A stretch of 64,000 nt of DNA from CAZUFB01 sp048173955. Lineage in GTDB: Bacteria; Actinomycetota; Coriobacteriia; Coriobacteriales; UMGS124. The stretch's first letter is position 1; every line of letters starts with the position of its first letter. Below, piece after piece: positions 18,974 to 28,588 of the stretch. The position numbers were made by a program, and so were the translations under genes. The notes under the pieces were generated by a model. The model saw only the letters and a list, made by a program, of their open reading frames with translations, was not told the origin of the DNA and searched no databases. The stretch spans positions 1 through 64,000 of the forward strand of contig DBEYOB010000046.1 in the NCBI GenBank assembly GCA_048173955.1, read 5' to 3'.

Positions 18974-20094
18974 CGGATGGTCTCCTCTGCGTCTTCGCTG
19001 GATGCGCCCTTGACCTGTGCACATGTGCCGCTTGCCTCGTTCGGAAGGAACCCCTTCCGCGCGAGCCAGCTTGCTATGTCGCCCATGACCTGGGTGCGGT
19101 TTGTCTCGTTGAGCAGCTCGTGCCGGGCGTCCGGATACATGTTGACCTCGACGTCGCGTGCGCCGCACGAGCGCATGAACCGTGCGACCTTGGGTGCCGC
19201 GCGCCCCATGGAGCCGACCGGGTCCGCCGTGCCCGAAATCAGAAGGACGGGAAGATCGGCGGGCATGCCGCGCACGATTTTGGGATCCTGCGCCATGCCG
19301 ATGAGCCGGAACAGCTCGTGGTACGCCGCGGCCGAGAACGTGAACCCGCAGGCGGGGTCGGCCTCGTACGCGCGGTACGTCGCCGGGTCGCGTGAAAGCC
19401 ATGCCAACCGGCCGCCCTCCTCGCGCGCGAACGTGCGCGCGTAGGCCCCGATTGCCATGCCGTCGACGAGGCACGGGCGATGGGTCCAGCCGCGGGTTCT
19501 GCCGACGAACGTCGTGGCGGCACGGCCGAACGCCAGGGCTGCCCCGGGTTGCCACCCCGTCGCGCAGACGATTGCCGCGTCGACCCTGCCGACATGGCGC
19601 CCCAGATAGGCGCGCAGCACGAACGATCCCATCGAGTGGCCGAACATGACGCGCGGCAGGTCTCCGAAGCGGTCTGCGAGCAGGGCGCCGACCCGGTCGA
19701 CGTCTTCGAGGAGATGCTCGGCTCCGGCGTTAGGTTCCAGGACGCCCCATGACTCCTGCGAGTCGACGCTGCGCCCGTGGCCCAGATGGTCGTGCCCGGC
19801 GACGATGCATCCGAGCGCGGCCAGGTGGCGGGCGAACACGTCATAGCGCCCGATGTGCTCGGCCATGCCGTGGACAAGCTGGACGATTGCTCGCGGTTGG
19901 GCGGCGTCGGGGTCGCACCGCTCGCCGCCGTGCCGCTCGCCGCCGGCGGACGCCCCTTCGGGCGGTGCGGTTGCCGCGGCCAGCCAGAGGTCGCCCTTGA
20001 TCGTGGTCGTCCCGTCGGAGGAGGGCAGCGAGAACTCTTCCCGCGTTATGCGGTTCGTCCCGCTTTCTGCCATGCAGCCGTGGGGTTCGTCCAT
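18970..20094 (-). CDS. Alpha/beta hydrolase, monoacylglycerol lipase-like
   Basis: 374 residues, no signal peptide. Motifs follow the monoacylglycerol lipase/lysophospholipase order: oxyanion region 'VQLVHGMAEHIGRY' (~71-84), 'AGHDHLGHGRS' (~99-109), nucleophile Ser154 in 'GHSMGS', acidic residue in 'ISGTADPVG' and His in 'YPDARHELLNE'. The role is hydrolysis of monoacylglycerols or related esters to glycerol and fatty acid. The ATG at 20094 follows GGAAAGGAAGG. An unusual ~30-residue Gly/Ala/His insert (~44-66) sits before the first core strand. Its stop overlaps the glpK start, which fits glycerol salvage from host or dietary lipids. Confidence 0.85.
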   Translation of the reverse strand: MDEPHGCMAESGTNRITREEFSLPSSDGTTTIKGDLWLAAATAPPEGASAGGERHGGERCDPDAAQPRAIVQLVHGMAEHIGRYDVFARHLAALGCIVAGHDHLGHGRSVDSQESWGVLEPNAGAEHLLEDVDRVGALLADRFGDLPRVMFGHSMGSFVLRAYLGRHVGRVDAAIVCATGWQPGAALAFGRAATTFVGRTRGWTHRPCLVDGMAIGAYARTFAREEGGRLAWLSRDPATYRAYEADPACGFTFSAAAYHELFRLIGMAQDPKIVRGMPADLPVLLISGTADPVGSMGRAAPKVARFMRSCGARDVEVNMYPDARHELLNETNRTQVMGDIASWLARKGFLPNEASGTCAQVKGASSEDAEETIR

Positions 20095-20296
20095 CGTGGC
20101 CTTCCTTTCCGGGGCCGCCCGGGTCTGCGGCTGCCTGGAATGTGCTCGGCGCCGCTGTTGCCCACTATGCTAGCACGTGGCCGCCAGCGCTTGGCCGCCG
20201 GCGGGATTCGGTCGCGTGAGCTGCGATTCGTCCGTGCGGGTTGGCGGACATGCGGCCGACGGCTATGCGGGCTGGCGGTCGTGCGGGCTGGCGCTC

Positions 20297-20392
20297 GTGC
20301 GGGCTGACAGCTGTATAAAAAATGGAGAAAATTTCTAAAATGGAAAATATGATTTCCACTATGCAAATAGTTATACACCTGTCAGCCCGCAC
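20297..20392. repeat. 118-bp-type inverted-end element, short copy 1
   Basis: Arms GTGCGGGCTGACAGCTGTAT(AA) at 20297-20318 and the complement at 20371-20392 match at 21 of 22 positions. The 52-base core is A/T-rich and differs from copies 3-5. The flanks carry degenerate GCCCGCAC-AGCCG words. It lies between the lipase gene and a LuxR remnant. Confidence 0.75.
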
Positions 20393-20454
20393 AGCCGCAT
20401 GCGCACCCAGCCCGCACGGCCGCATGCGCGCCCGCCCCGCGCGGCCTCGCGCCC

Positions 20455-21006
20455 CTAGCGTCGCTCGACGAGCTGGATGAGCTCCTCGCGGTTGGCCGTC
20501 TCGGTCTTCTTGTAGATGTGCGCGACATGCGTCTTCGCGGTGTTCTTCGAGATGCAGAGCGCGTCGGCGATGTAGTCGAGCTGATGCCCCGACACCCACA
20601 GGCGGAAGACCTCGCGCTCCCGCTCGGAGAGCCCGTGCGCCTGCTCGAACGAGGAGAGCCGCTCGCCGCGGGTGTCGCGGGGTTCTGCATGGAAGTGCGC
20701 GTAGCGGATGCCCCACGATATGCCGAGCAGGAGCAGTGCCGCGGCCGAGAAGATGAGCGAGAGCACGGTGTAGGTGAGAATGTTGGCGGTGACCAGGATG
20801 CCCGAGACGGCGCCGATTGCCACTCCGCCGTTGACGATTGGAAGGGAGAAGCGCCTCCAACTGGTCGGCGTTTCTTTGGGAGTCCGTTCGAGGGCAAGTG
20901 CGAGGCCGAGCAGATAGATGAGATATTCGCACGTCAAGACGATAGCATGCAGAATCTGGGCGGCTACGGAGGAGGTGGCCCCCGTCGTTTCCGAGGTGAG
21001 TCCCTG
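20455..21006 (-). pseudogene. LuxR membrane regulator, C-terminal remnant
   Basis: The frame ending with TAG at 20455 encodes ~4 hydrophobic segments ('LHAIVLTCEYLIYLLGLALA', 'GGVAIGAVSGILVTANILTY', 'LIFSAAALLLLGISWG') and a complete LuxR HTH ('HGLSEREREVFRLWVSGHQL', 'NTAKTHVAHIYKKTETANRE'). Upstream of ~21006 the sequence belongs to the flavoprotein in another frame, so the 5' half of the regulator is missing. The remnant contains no Met codon. Expression would need re-initiation at a GTG after the flavoprotein stop (20964). Confidence 0.8.
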
Positions 21007-22712
21007 ATGGGCTCGATGTTGGAGTCGACGACGCGGTGAGAGGCGTCGACGTCGAGGCCGCAGGTCTGGCACAGGCCGGCCGAGAAACCGGTGCTCGAGG
21101 AGACGGTCGCGTAGAACGGCGGGGTGTCGAGCTTGCAGGCTGCGAGCAAGCGCGGATCCTTGGCGAAGTCGGGGTCCTCGCCAGCCGCGCAATACTCCTG
21201 ATAGCGCTTGATCTCGGCAAGGGCGGTTTCCTTCTGCGCGTCGTCCCACACACCGAGCACGTCGACGAGCTCCTCGATGGTCTCGGCGCAGTACACCTGG
21301 TAGGTATCGTCCTGGTTGTTGGCCTCGCCGGGCGCGTCGCCGGGCTTGATCTGGGACATGGTGTCGCACAGCATGGGCCAGTTGTTGGCGTGCGCATAGT
21401 CGACGGCGCTGTGGCAGGGGGGCATCGTGTACACGATGTTCTGCCAGTTGGCGTCGGCGATCGAGACGATCGAGCCCTTGGGTTGGCGCGGGGCCATGTA
21501 GCCGGCGCCCTCGGCTCCGCCGGCGCACTCGTCGCAGAAGCGCAGGCCCTTCTGGTTGAGCAGCAGCGAGCCGGGGCCCCACGGGGCGCTGATGGTGACC
21601 TGGCCGGTGTTCATGCCGGCGTGCGGGCCGACCTCGATGTGGCCGCCGGCCCACACACCCATGGCGATGGCCGAGCCGTCGCGCTCGTAGAAGATGGGCA
21701 TGGTGGTGGCGAGCTCGATGTCGCCGAGCGACTCGGCGAGGTTGCGGTACTCGTCGTTGATATCGCGCAGCATGTCTGCGTTGCCGCCGAAGTCGCCGCC
21801 GCTCAGCACGATGGCCTTGGTGCCGGTCAGGCGCTGATACGACTCGTCGTCGACGTTCTTTGCGATGACGGACACGACGCGGCCGGAGTCGTCCTTTTCG
21901 AGATACTCGGCGTGGGTGCTGTAGAACCACACGGCGCCGTTGTCGCGGGAGTCCTGGGCCATCTTGTGCATGACGTCGTTCCATGCCCATGCCTCGCGGA
22001 TCATCGACGGCGGACGGAAGATGACGGTGCCGGTGTAGTATTTGAAGCCCGAAGGGTCGCTCACCATGAGCTCGCTGGGCGGGCAGGAGCCCACGTGGGA
22101 GTTCTCCTCGACCCAGTCGGCGCCCATTTCCTCGATGACCTCTTGCAGCAGCGCGCCGGAGTGCTCCACGTAGTCCTTGATGAAGCGCTGGTTGCTGCGG
22201 CCGGCGTTGCGGCGGTAGACCTCGCGGATGAAGTCCTGGCCGTCGGTCTCGGTGGCGCCGTGCTCGAGGGCCCACGGGTTGTTGATGGTGCCGACCTCGC
22301 CGCCGATGTACTGCATGGCGTCTTCGGGCTGGCCCTCGATGACGGCCACACTCAGGCCGTTTTTGGCGCAGGAGCGCGCGGTCCAGGTGCCTGCCTGACC
22401 ACCACCGACGATGACGACGTCGTACGTGCCGCCGTCGGTGACGAGCGACTCGTCGACGGTCGGCTTGGGGGTGCGCCAAGCCGCGGCGGCCTCGCTCTGC
22501 CAGCGGTGCGCCGGCGTGGCGTTCACGGTTTCGGCCTCGGTGCCGCCGTCCACGGAATTTTCCTCCTGCAGCTTGTCGAAGGGGTCTTCCGCCTCGGCGG
22601 CAGCCTCGTCTGCCAGGGCGGCGACGGGCGCGGTGGCCATCGCGGCTGCCGCCAGGGCAGACGCGCCCTTGACGAAGTTGCGACGGGACATGTCCTGCGT
22701 CTGGATTTCCAT
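21007..22712 (-). pseudogene. Tat FAD-dependent reductase, C-terminus deleted
   Basis: The ATG at 22712 follows AAAGGA; Tat signal MSRRNFVKGASA, FAD fold 'DVVIVGGGQAGTWTARSCA', and family sequence run to 'VVDSNIEPI' at ~21007. The final ~50 residues, which close over the flavin ('GLYAxGN...' in paralogs), are replaced by 14 foreign residues in the LuxR remnant's alternate frame, ending at 20964. About 570 of the expected ~620 residues remain. Since the lost part binds FAD, activity is unlikely. It is most like the reductase at 58447. Confidence 0.8.
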
Positions 22713-23384
22713 GCTCGAATCCTTTCCCAATCGGTTGCGGCATGCGGTCGCGCGTGGCCGGCGGGCTGGGCGGGCCGGGCGCCTGACTGGCGTCCGACGG
22801 GGTCCGGGTGCACGTGCGGGAATCGGAGGCGCGGGACCCGAAAACGTGCGGCCCGAAACCGCGACCCGACGCCAGGAGTCCAGAGCCCGAAGGCGGGGCG
22901 ATCCGCATGCCCTGCGGACGATGTCGATGATGGGGCGCGGGCCGCGGCTCGTGTATCCCATCGGGTTCGTGATTCACGCGATGACGGGAACCGATGGCAA
23001 TTCACCACGGAGATATGATGGCATGCGAGCAGGCATTTCAAGGTGCCGGCGGGTCGAAAGGGTCGCCGAACGTTCTCCGCGCGCGGATCGGCGGGGGTCG
23101 AGGCGAGGGGGCGGCAGGGGCGGTTGCGCGCGAACAGCGGGCGAACGGCGGACGGAGCCGCGCGGGAGGCGGATGGCAGTCAATGAAAATCAATAGCGAA
23201 AATATCGGACGAAAGTCACGGTTTTCCCGAGCCAAAGTGTGACTTTCGTCCGACAACAGGGTGTCAACGGGTCGAAAAGGCGCCGAGTGCATGCTGCGAT
23301 ACTGCGGGCTCGCGCGCCTGTGCCCCCCCCCTGTCTCGCGAGAGTCCGCGCCTCACGCTCTCTTGCCTCGCGCGCCCGTGCCCC
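22713..23384. other. Long GC-rich intergenic stretch
   Basis: 672 bases between two minus-strand genes. No frame with family resemblance. It holds the promoter of the truncated reductase and the hairpin at 23205-23253. Confidence 0.5.
23205..23253 (-). terminator. Perfect 15-bp hairpin, probable terminator
   Basis: TCGGACGAAAGTCAC and GTGACTTTCGTCCGA pair exactly around a 19-base loop. Read on the minus strand the stem is followed by TATTTTC, and it lies ~130 bases after the stop of the CoA-disulfide-reductase gene, so it probably ends that transcript. Confidence 0.55.
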
Positions 23385-25154
23385 CTACCGCAGCCCGCAG
23401 GGGCCCACACCTTCGGCGAGCGGGGCGCGGTCGGCCGCGGCCACCTGCTGCCGGTCTGCCTCGGCCCCCTGTCGGTCGAGCTCGATCTGCTCCCAAAGGC
23501 TGTACCCGCCGGCGACGTTCTTGCAGGCAAACCCGTGCTGCGCCAGGATGCGGCAGGCAAGGTAGCTGCGCAGGCCGGTCTGGCAGTGCACGTAGAGGGT
23601 CACGTCGCGGGGCAGCTCGCCCAGCCGGTCGCGCAGCTCGTCGAGCGGGATGTGCAGCGCGCCCTCCACGTGGCCGCGGGCGTGCTCGGCGTCGGTCCGC
23701 ACGTCGACGAGGACGCGGCCCCGCGGCATATCGGCCGCGTCGAGCGCCTCGCTCCAGCGCACCTGCTCGACCAGGCCGTCGAGCAGGTTTTCAATCGCAT
23801 AGCCCGCCATGTTGACGGGGTCCTTTGCCGAGGAGTAGGGCGGGGCGTAGGCAAGGTCGAGCTCGGTCAGGTCGCGCGCGGTCATGCGGGCGCGCACCGC
23901 CACAGCGAGCACGTCGATGCGCTTGTCGACGCCTTCGCGGCCGATGGCCTGGGCGCCCACGATGCGTCCGCCGGGTTTCTCGAACACCACCTTGAGCGCG
24001 ATGGGGTGCGAGCCGGGATAGTAGGTCGCGTGGCTGGGCGGCGTCAGGATCACCGCGTCGCAGTCGAGGCCGGCGGTCCGGGCGGCTTTTTCGGTGAGGC
24101 CGGTGGTGGCTACGGTCAGGTCGAACGCCTTCATGACCGAGGAGCCCTGCGACCCGGTGAAGCTGGTCGGGATTCCGCAGATGTTGTCCGCCGCGATGCG
24201 GCCCTGCTTGTTGGCGGGGCCGGCGAGGGCGATGAGCGCCGGCTGCCCGGTGACGGCGTTGACGACCTCGACCGCGTCGCCCACGGCGTAGATGTCGGGG
24301 TCGCTCGTGCGCATGCGCTCGTCGACGCGGATGGCGTCGCGCAATCCCAACTCGAGCCCGGCCTCGCGGGCGAGCGTGCTGTCGGGCCGCACACCGACGG
24401 CGAGGATCGCCATGTCGGAGACGAGCGGGTCTCGCCCTTCGAGGAGGGTCGCCACGCGGGCGCTGCGGTGCCCCGTTTCGGCGTCGCGTCCCGGCGCCTG
24501 AGCAAACCCGGCGACGGCGGCGTTGAGCGCGAGGCGCACGCCATGGGAGCGCAGGTGGTTGTGGAGGATGGGCGCCATGTCGTCGTCGAGCGTGGGCATC
24601 ACGTGGCCGCCGCGCTGGACCACGGTGACCGCAAGGCCGCGCTCCGTCAGGTTCTCGGCCATCTCCAGTCCGATGAACCCGCCGCCCACCACGGTGGCGC
24701 TGCGCGGGGCGGTCTGCTCGACGAAGTCGGCGATAGCGAACGTGTCTTCCACCGTGCGCAGAGTGAACAGGTGCTCGATGTCGGTCCCCGGGATTGGCGG
24801 CACGACGGGCAGGGCCCCGGGTGCGAGGACGAGCTTGTCGTAGGGCTCGAGGTAGGTCGAGCTGTCGTGGAGCCGGCGCACCGTCACGGTTTTGGCGGCG
24901 CGGTCGATGGAGACGACCTCCTGATGGGTGCGCGCATCGATGCGGAAGCGCCGCCAGAAGCTGTCGGGGGTCTGCAGGGTGAGCCGCGCGCGGTCCCGGA
25001 TGACGCCGCCCACGTAGTAGGGCAGCCCGCAGTTCGCGTAGCTCACGTACCCCGTGCGCTCGACGACCACGATCTGCGCCTGCTCGTCCAGGCGACGCAG
25101 GCGCGCGGCCGCCGTCGCTCCGCCTGCGACCCCGCCGACGATGACCACCTTCAT
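23385..25154 (-). CDS. CoA-disulfide reductase-type flavoprotein fused to rhodanese domain
   Basis: 589 residues. The N-terminal ~450 are a pyridine-nucleotide-disulfide oxidoreductase: FAD motif 'VVIVGGVAGGATAAARLRRL' (3-22), single redox Cys42 in 'SYANCGLPYYVGG', NAD(P)H motif 'ATVVGGGFIGLEMAENL', 'DIYAVGDAVE'. The C-terminal ~100 are a rhodanese with active Cys in 'LYVHCQTGLRSYLACRIL'. Such fusions (CoADR-RHD) reduce CoA disulfide, CoA-persulfide or polysulfide with NAD(P)H. The ATG at 25154 follows GGAAGGAG. It stands alone between long intergenic stretches. Whether it serves sulfur reduction or thiol-redox defence is open. Confidence 0.9.
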   Translation of the reverse strand: MKVVIVGGVAGGATAAARLRRLDEQAQIVVVERTGYVSYANCGLPYYVGGVIRDRARLTLQTPDSFWRRFRIDARTHQEVVSIDRAAKTVTVRRLHDSSTYLEPYDKLVLAPGALPVVPPIPGTDIEHLFTLRTVEDTFAIADFVEQTAPRSATVVGGGFIGLEMAENLTERGLAVTVVQRGGHVMPTLDDDMAPILHNHLRSHGVRLALNAAVAGFAQAPGRDAETGHRSARVATLLEGRDPLVSDMAILAVGVRPDSTLAREAGLELGLRDAIRVDERMRTSDPDIYAVGDAVEVVNAVTGQPALIALAGPANKQGRIAADNICGIPTSFTGSQGSSVMKAFDLTVATTGLTEKAARTAGLDCDAVILTPPSHATYYPGSHPIALKVVFEKPGGRIVGAQAIGREGVDKRIDVLAVAVRARMTARDLTELDLAYAPPYSSAKDPVNMAGYAIENLLDGLVEQVRWSEALDAADMPRGRVLVDVRTDAEHARGHVEGALHIPLDELRDRLGELPRDVTLYVHCQTGLRSYLACRILAQHGFACKNVAGGYSLWEQIELDRQGAEADRQQVAAADRAPLAEGVGPCGLR

Positions 25155-25525
25155 GTCGCGCTCCTTCCGTGTCGCCCGCACCTACGTTTCCGGGCAGCTG
25201 GGCAGCTCTCTATCCGACCGTCCTTCGGTACCATAGCATGCAGGCGATGATGGCGTGCGGGCGGCGGTTTTCGGGGAACGGCCCGGGGAGCGATGCGCAA
25301 TCTCGCGTGGCTCGCGCGGCGATGTTCCGACCGAATTCGGCGTGTTCGTAGCAGATCGTTCGGGTGTGCGCGATTCTTCTGGCGCTCAAAATGCCGGCAA
25401 CTCGGCAAACTGAAGGATAATCTTCCGGATATGAAAGTCAGGTTTCCTCTCATGCCCTGATTGCGTCTGACGGCCGTCGAACCCTCCGTACATACCCGAT
25501 TGATTTGCTACGCCAGGCCGAATTT

Positions 25526-25609
25526 GCGTCGGAAGTCGCGCGGCTTGCGTCGGAAGTCGCGCGGCTCGCGTCGGAAGTCGCGCGGCTCGCGTTGCAATCT
25601 CGCGCGGGC
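25526..25609. repeat. 21-bp tandem repeat, three full units and a degenerate fourth
   Basis: GCGTCGGAAGTCGCGCGGCTY occurs at 25526, 25547 and 25568, differing only at the last base, followed by a diverged unit (GCGTTGCAATCTCGCGCGGGC). It lies in the 627-base spacer between the reductase/rhodanese gene and the acidic exported protein; nothing else recognisable lies there except the hairpin at 25679. Confidence 0.8.
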
Positions 25610-25678
25610 GCTCTGGTTTGCGCGGCCCTCCGCCGAGCTTTGCCGCGATTCCCGCCAGTCTCGTGCCATCCACCGAGT

Positions 25679-25714
25679 GGCGGGGCCGCCCTCCCTGCGG
25701 AAGGCGGCCCCGCC
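25679..25714 (-). terminator. Perfect 12-bp GC hairpin after acidic protein gene
   Basis: GGCGGGGCCGCC and GGCGGCCCCGCC pair exactly around a 12-base loop, ~70 bases beyond the stop at 25782. No T-tract follows, so intrinsic termination is only probable. Confidence 0.5.
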
Positions 25715-25781
25715 GATGCGTGCCGTTGCTGTTTGCCGGTGCCGTTTCCGTGCCGCCTGGCACCGTCCCCGCGCCGCCGCG

Positions 25782-27302
25782 CTACTCCTCGACGGTGCTC
25801 AGCGTGATGTCCGTTAGCACGCCGTCGTCGAACCACAGGCTGACGGTCTTGTAGTACTCGTCGGGCGTGGGGTTGAAGTCGAACGAGCGCGCCGTGCCGT
25901 CGTCCGAAGTCCAGTCGAACGCAGGCTCTCCGAAGACGGCGAGGGCCTCGTCGGGCGTCGCGGCGCCGAGCGCAAGGCCGCCGGAAATCTGAACCGTGTG
26001 GTCGCCGATGCTGCCGGCGTGGAACGAGACGCTCGAGACCATGCAGTTCTCAAAGGTCTGCTCGGAGCCCGAGCTGTTGTAGATCGTCGCCGTGACGTAG
26101 ATGTAGTCGTCCGGGTCGCCGGAATAGAGCGAGACGGTCGTCTGGTAGCCGTCCTCGAGCACGTCGGTCGCCTCGTCGCCCTCGAACGTGAAGCCGAGCT
26201 CCTCGAAGTTGGCCACGGGGCAGGGGAGCTGCACGACGGTGTCGTCGACGAGCGCCTGGAAGCTGAACGGGTCGTCGGAGAGCTCGGCGGGCGCGGGGGC
26301 CGCCTCGAGGGCGGGAGCGTTGGCCGCGTCGGACCCCGAGCCGTTCGAGGACGCGGCCGCGTCGGTCGCGTCCTTCTGGGAGGCGGCGTCCCACGTGTAG
26401 TCGTCGTCACAGCGCAGCGTGACGTCGGAGAGCACGTCGCCGACTACGGTGAAGTCGACGTGGGTGAGCGGGGAGTCGTCCCGCTCGTAGCTGAACGCCA
26501 CGTAGTCGCCGTCGATGAAGGGGTCCTCGGCCGGGCCGTAGACCGCCTCGATGTCGGCCTGCGACGAGGTGCCGATCGAGATGCCGCCGGGAAGCACGAC
26601 CTCGTGCCCCTCGAGCCCGTACTCGGTGAGCGAGACCATGTCGACGGCGCACTCCTCGAAAGGTAGCTCCGTGCCGGACGCGTTGTAGAGGCTGCAGGTG
26701 ATGTAGACGTAGTCGTCGGGGTCGCCGTAGTAGAGCGTGGTGGTCGTGGAGTAGCCGTCTTCGAGCACGTCGCCCGCCTCGTCCTCGGCGAGGGAGAAGC
26801 CCGCACGCTCGAGGTCGGACAGCTTGCAGGGCAGCTGAAAGACCTTCCCGTCGAGTTGGAACTGCATGGCGAACGGGTCGTCGGAAAGCTCGAGGGGGGC
26901 TTCTTCGCCGGCGTCTTCGGCCGCGGCCGTCCCCGCCGCAATCGCGGCGTCGCGGGCCGTCCCGCCTGCGGACGCCTCCGTGCTGGCGGCGTCCGCCTCG
27001 TCGGCGGCGTCCGACTCATCGGTGGCGCCCGCCTCGTCGGCAGAGGACGAGGTCCCCATGCCCGAAAGGAGCCCGCCGGACGTCGAGGTGCTCTCTGCTG
27101 CACCCTCGGCGGACGGGGTCTGGTCATCGGTTGCGTCGGCCCCTGCCCCGAGCTGGGCGGCGATGCCCGCAAGGAGCGAGCCGGACGAAGAGCCTTCCGA
27201 TCCGGTCTCCGCGGCGAGGGAAACGGTCGCGAAACCTCCGATGCCCAAGCCCAGCGTGGCCACCAGCGCGGCCGATACGGCGAGCGGTGCTTTGCGTTCC
27301 AT
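25782..27302 (-). CDS. Exported acidic protein with two copies of a ~125-residue domain
   Basis: 506 residues. A Sec signal peptide (MERKAPLAVSAALVATLGLG...ATVSLAAE, cleavage near residue 31) is followed by a ~110-residue Ser/Ala/Asp/Glu linker. Two related domains then start 'LELSDDPFAMQFQLDGKVFQ' and 'AELSDDPFSFQALVDDTVVQ'. Each has 'LPC', a 'DVLEDGY' turn, 'YYGDPDDYVYIT'/'YSGDPDDYIYVT', 'YNASGTE'/'YNSSGSE' and a 'CA/CM' Cys, so each copy may hold one disulfide. I do not recognise the family. The start at 27302 follows GAGAGGACGA. No LPXTG or lipobox is seen, so it may be secreted or loosely wall-bound. Negative charge suggests cation or polymer binding, but that is speculation. Confidence 0.8.
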   Translation of the reverse strand: MERKAPLAVSAALVATLGLGIGGFATVSLAAETGSEGSSSGSLLAGIAAQLGAGADATDDQTPSAEGAAESTSTSGGLLSGMGTSSSADEAGATDESDAADEADAASTEASAGGTARDAAIAAGTAAAEDAGEEAPLELSDDPFAMQFQLDGKVFQLPCKLSDLERAGFSLAEDEAGDVLEDGYSTTTTLYYGDPDDYVYITCSLYNASGTELPFEECAVDMVSLTEYGLEGHEVVLPGGISIGTSSQADIEAVYGPAEDPFIDGDYVAFSYERDDSPLTHVDFTVVGDVLSDVTLRCDDDYTWDAASQKDATDAAASSNGSGSDAANAPALEAAPAPAELSDDPFSFQALVDDTVVQLPCPVANFEELGFTFEGDEATDVLEDGYQTTVSLYSGDPDDYIYVTATIYNSSGSEQTFENCMVSSVSFHAGSIGDHTVQISGGLALGAATPDEALAVFGEPAFDWTSDDGTARSFDFNPTPDEYYKTVSLWFDDGVLTDITLSTVEE

Positions 27303-27441
27303 GGTCGTCCTCTCTGTGCGCGTGGGGCGGCATCGTGTTTCCCGCGCGGCGACGTGCCCCTCCGCCGCCGTGCACGAACATTGTATGCCGGGGGTGTCCC
27401 GCACGCCACGGTTTCCTGAAACTTGTTCCCCCGCGCGGGGT

Positions 27442-27511
27442 GGCGTTCGCGCGGGGCGGCGTTCGACTGGCAAGGCGGCGTTCGCGCGGGGCGGCATTCG
27501 ACCGGAGGGGC
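27442..27511. repeat. 35-bp direct repeat, two copies
   Basis: A unit starting GGCGTTCGCGCGGGGCGGC occurs at 27442 and 27477 with few differences, in the 261-base spacer upstream of the acidic protein gene. No function is evident. Confidence 0.65.
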
Positions 27512-27563
27512 CGGATGCCGCAGCTGGCGGGACGGCGCGCTTCGGTTTGCGGGGCCGAAAGCC

Positions 27564-28313
27564 TCAGCTTGCCTGCAGCATCTGCCGATAGAGCTCCTCG
27601 AGCCCTGCGCAGCGGCTCCCCAGCGACGCGGTGAGCCTCGGTGCCGAGGGTTCGCTGCGCTTTGCCGGCGTTGCCAGGTATGCGGAGAGCGCCTGCCGTT
27701 GCTGGCGGTATTCTCCGGAAAGGAGCTGCCGCAGGAGCTCGGCGGTCACCTGGGCGTCGTAGAGGGCCTGGTGGGCGCTGTTGACGTTGAGCGCCGCCCC
27801 GGTCCAGTCGGCTGCCGTTTTGAGCGACATGAGCTTGCGGCGGTCGCCCACCTGCATCAGGCGCGGATAGATGCGCTGCAGGTCGAGCCAGTGGCGCATC
27901 TGGTCGGGAAGTTCGATGCCCTTGCGGGCGCATTCGCCTTCGACCTGCCTTTTGTCGGTGCCGCTCCATGTGACGAGACGCGTGCGGCCGGAACCGGCCC
28001 ATGCGGCGAAGCTTTCGACGACCTCTTCGAGCGGCTCGGCGTCGCGCAGGTCGGCGTCGCGGATGCCGGTCAGATTTACGATCCAGGGGGCGACGTGCGC
28101 GGCATATGCGGGCTTGATGCGCCTGCAGAACGTGTCAACCGTGTTGCCGCAGGCGTCCACCCTGACGGCGCCGATTTCGATGATTTCGTTACGCAGGCCG
28201 AAGTGCCGTGCGCTCCTGGGCGTCGGGGTGAACTCGAGGTCCACGACGATGTTCTGAATGGACGGAATGCCGTTGGCAGTGTGCCGTGCGTCTCGGTATG
28301 CGTCGTCCTGCAT
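27564..28313 (-). CDS. DEDDh 3'-5' exonuclease
   Basis: 249 residues, cytosolic. RNase T/DnaQ-like fold: motif I 'IVVDLEFTP' (Asp and Glu), an internal 'TWSGTDKRQVEGEC' for motif II, and motif III 'SAHQALYDAQVTAELL' with the His and Asp of the DEDDh type. Length and lack of other polymerase domains fit a stand-alone KapD/ERI-1-like RNA or DNA 3' exonuclease, rather than the epsilon subunit. The ATG at 28313 follows GGGAGGG. A ~45-residue basic tail follows the fold. No obvious operon partner. Confidence 0.85.
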   Translation of the reverse strand: MQDDAYRDARHTANGIPSIQNIVVDLEFTPTPRSARHFGLRNEIIEIGAVRVDACGNTVDTFCRRIKPAYAAHVAPWIVNLTGIRDADLRDAEPLEEVVESFAAWAGSGRTRLVTWSGTDKRQVEGECARKGIELPDQMRHWLDLQRIYPRLMQVGDRRKLMSLKTAADWTGAALNVNSAHQALYDAQVTAELLRQLLSGEYRQQRQALSAYLATPAKRSEPSAPRLTASLGSRCAGLEELYRQMLQAS

Positions 28314-28465
28314 GGTTGCCCTCCCGACCCTCGTGCCGTGCCGTGCGCGTGCATGCGGTGCGCGCGAATGTGGCGCGCGCGTGCGATGCGTTCGATGAGA
28401 ACCAGCATACGGATCGGGCGGAGGGATTCTTGTACAAGGAGGCCCGCAGCGGGCGGGGTGGGCAC

Positions 28466-28588
28466 GTGATTCTGCAGGTGAGGGGTGGACGTTTTGCGGC
28501 CGAGTGCGTGATTCTGCAGGCGGTGATGGTCGTTTTGCGGCCGAGTGCGTGATTTCCAGAAAGTGATGGTCATTTTGCCACCGAATGC
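28466..28588. repeat. Tandem array of ~41-bp units
   Basis: Three units begin GTGATTCTGCAGG, GTGATTCTGCAGG and GTGATTTCCAG at 28466, 28508 and 28549 (lengths 42, 41, 40) and share GGWCGTTTTGCGGCCGAGTGC. The last unit is part of the 231-bp repeat. Inverted, diverged units recur at 28741-28830 (CACGCACTCGGC words), so the array is head-to-head around a core. Confidence 0.75.

Noticed and set aside
17396..25154. Prophage or integrative element covering the GC-shifted middle region
   Set aside because: No integrase, capsid, terminase, relaxase or attachment-site repeats are found; the genes are metabolic.
25526..25609. CRISPR array at the 21-bp tandem repeats (also considered for the GCCCGCACAGCCG words)
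   Set aside because: Units are directly adjacent without unique spacers, and no cas gene is present in the window.
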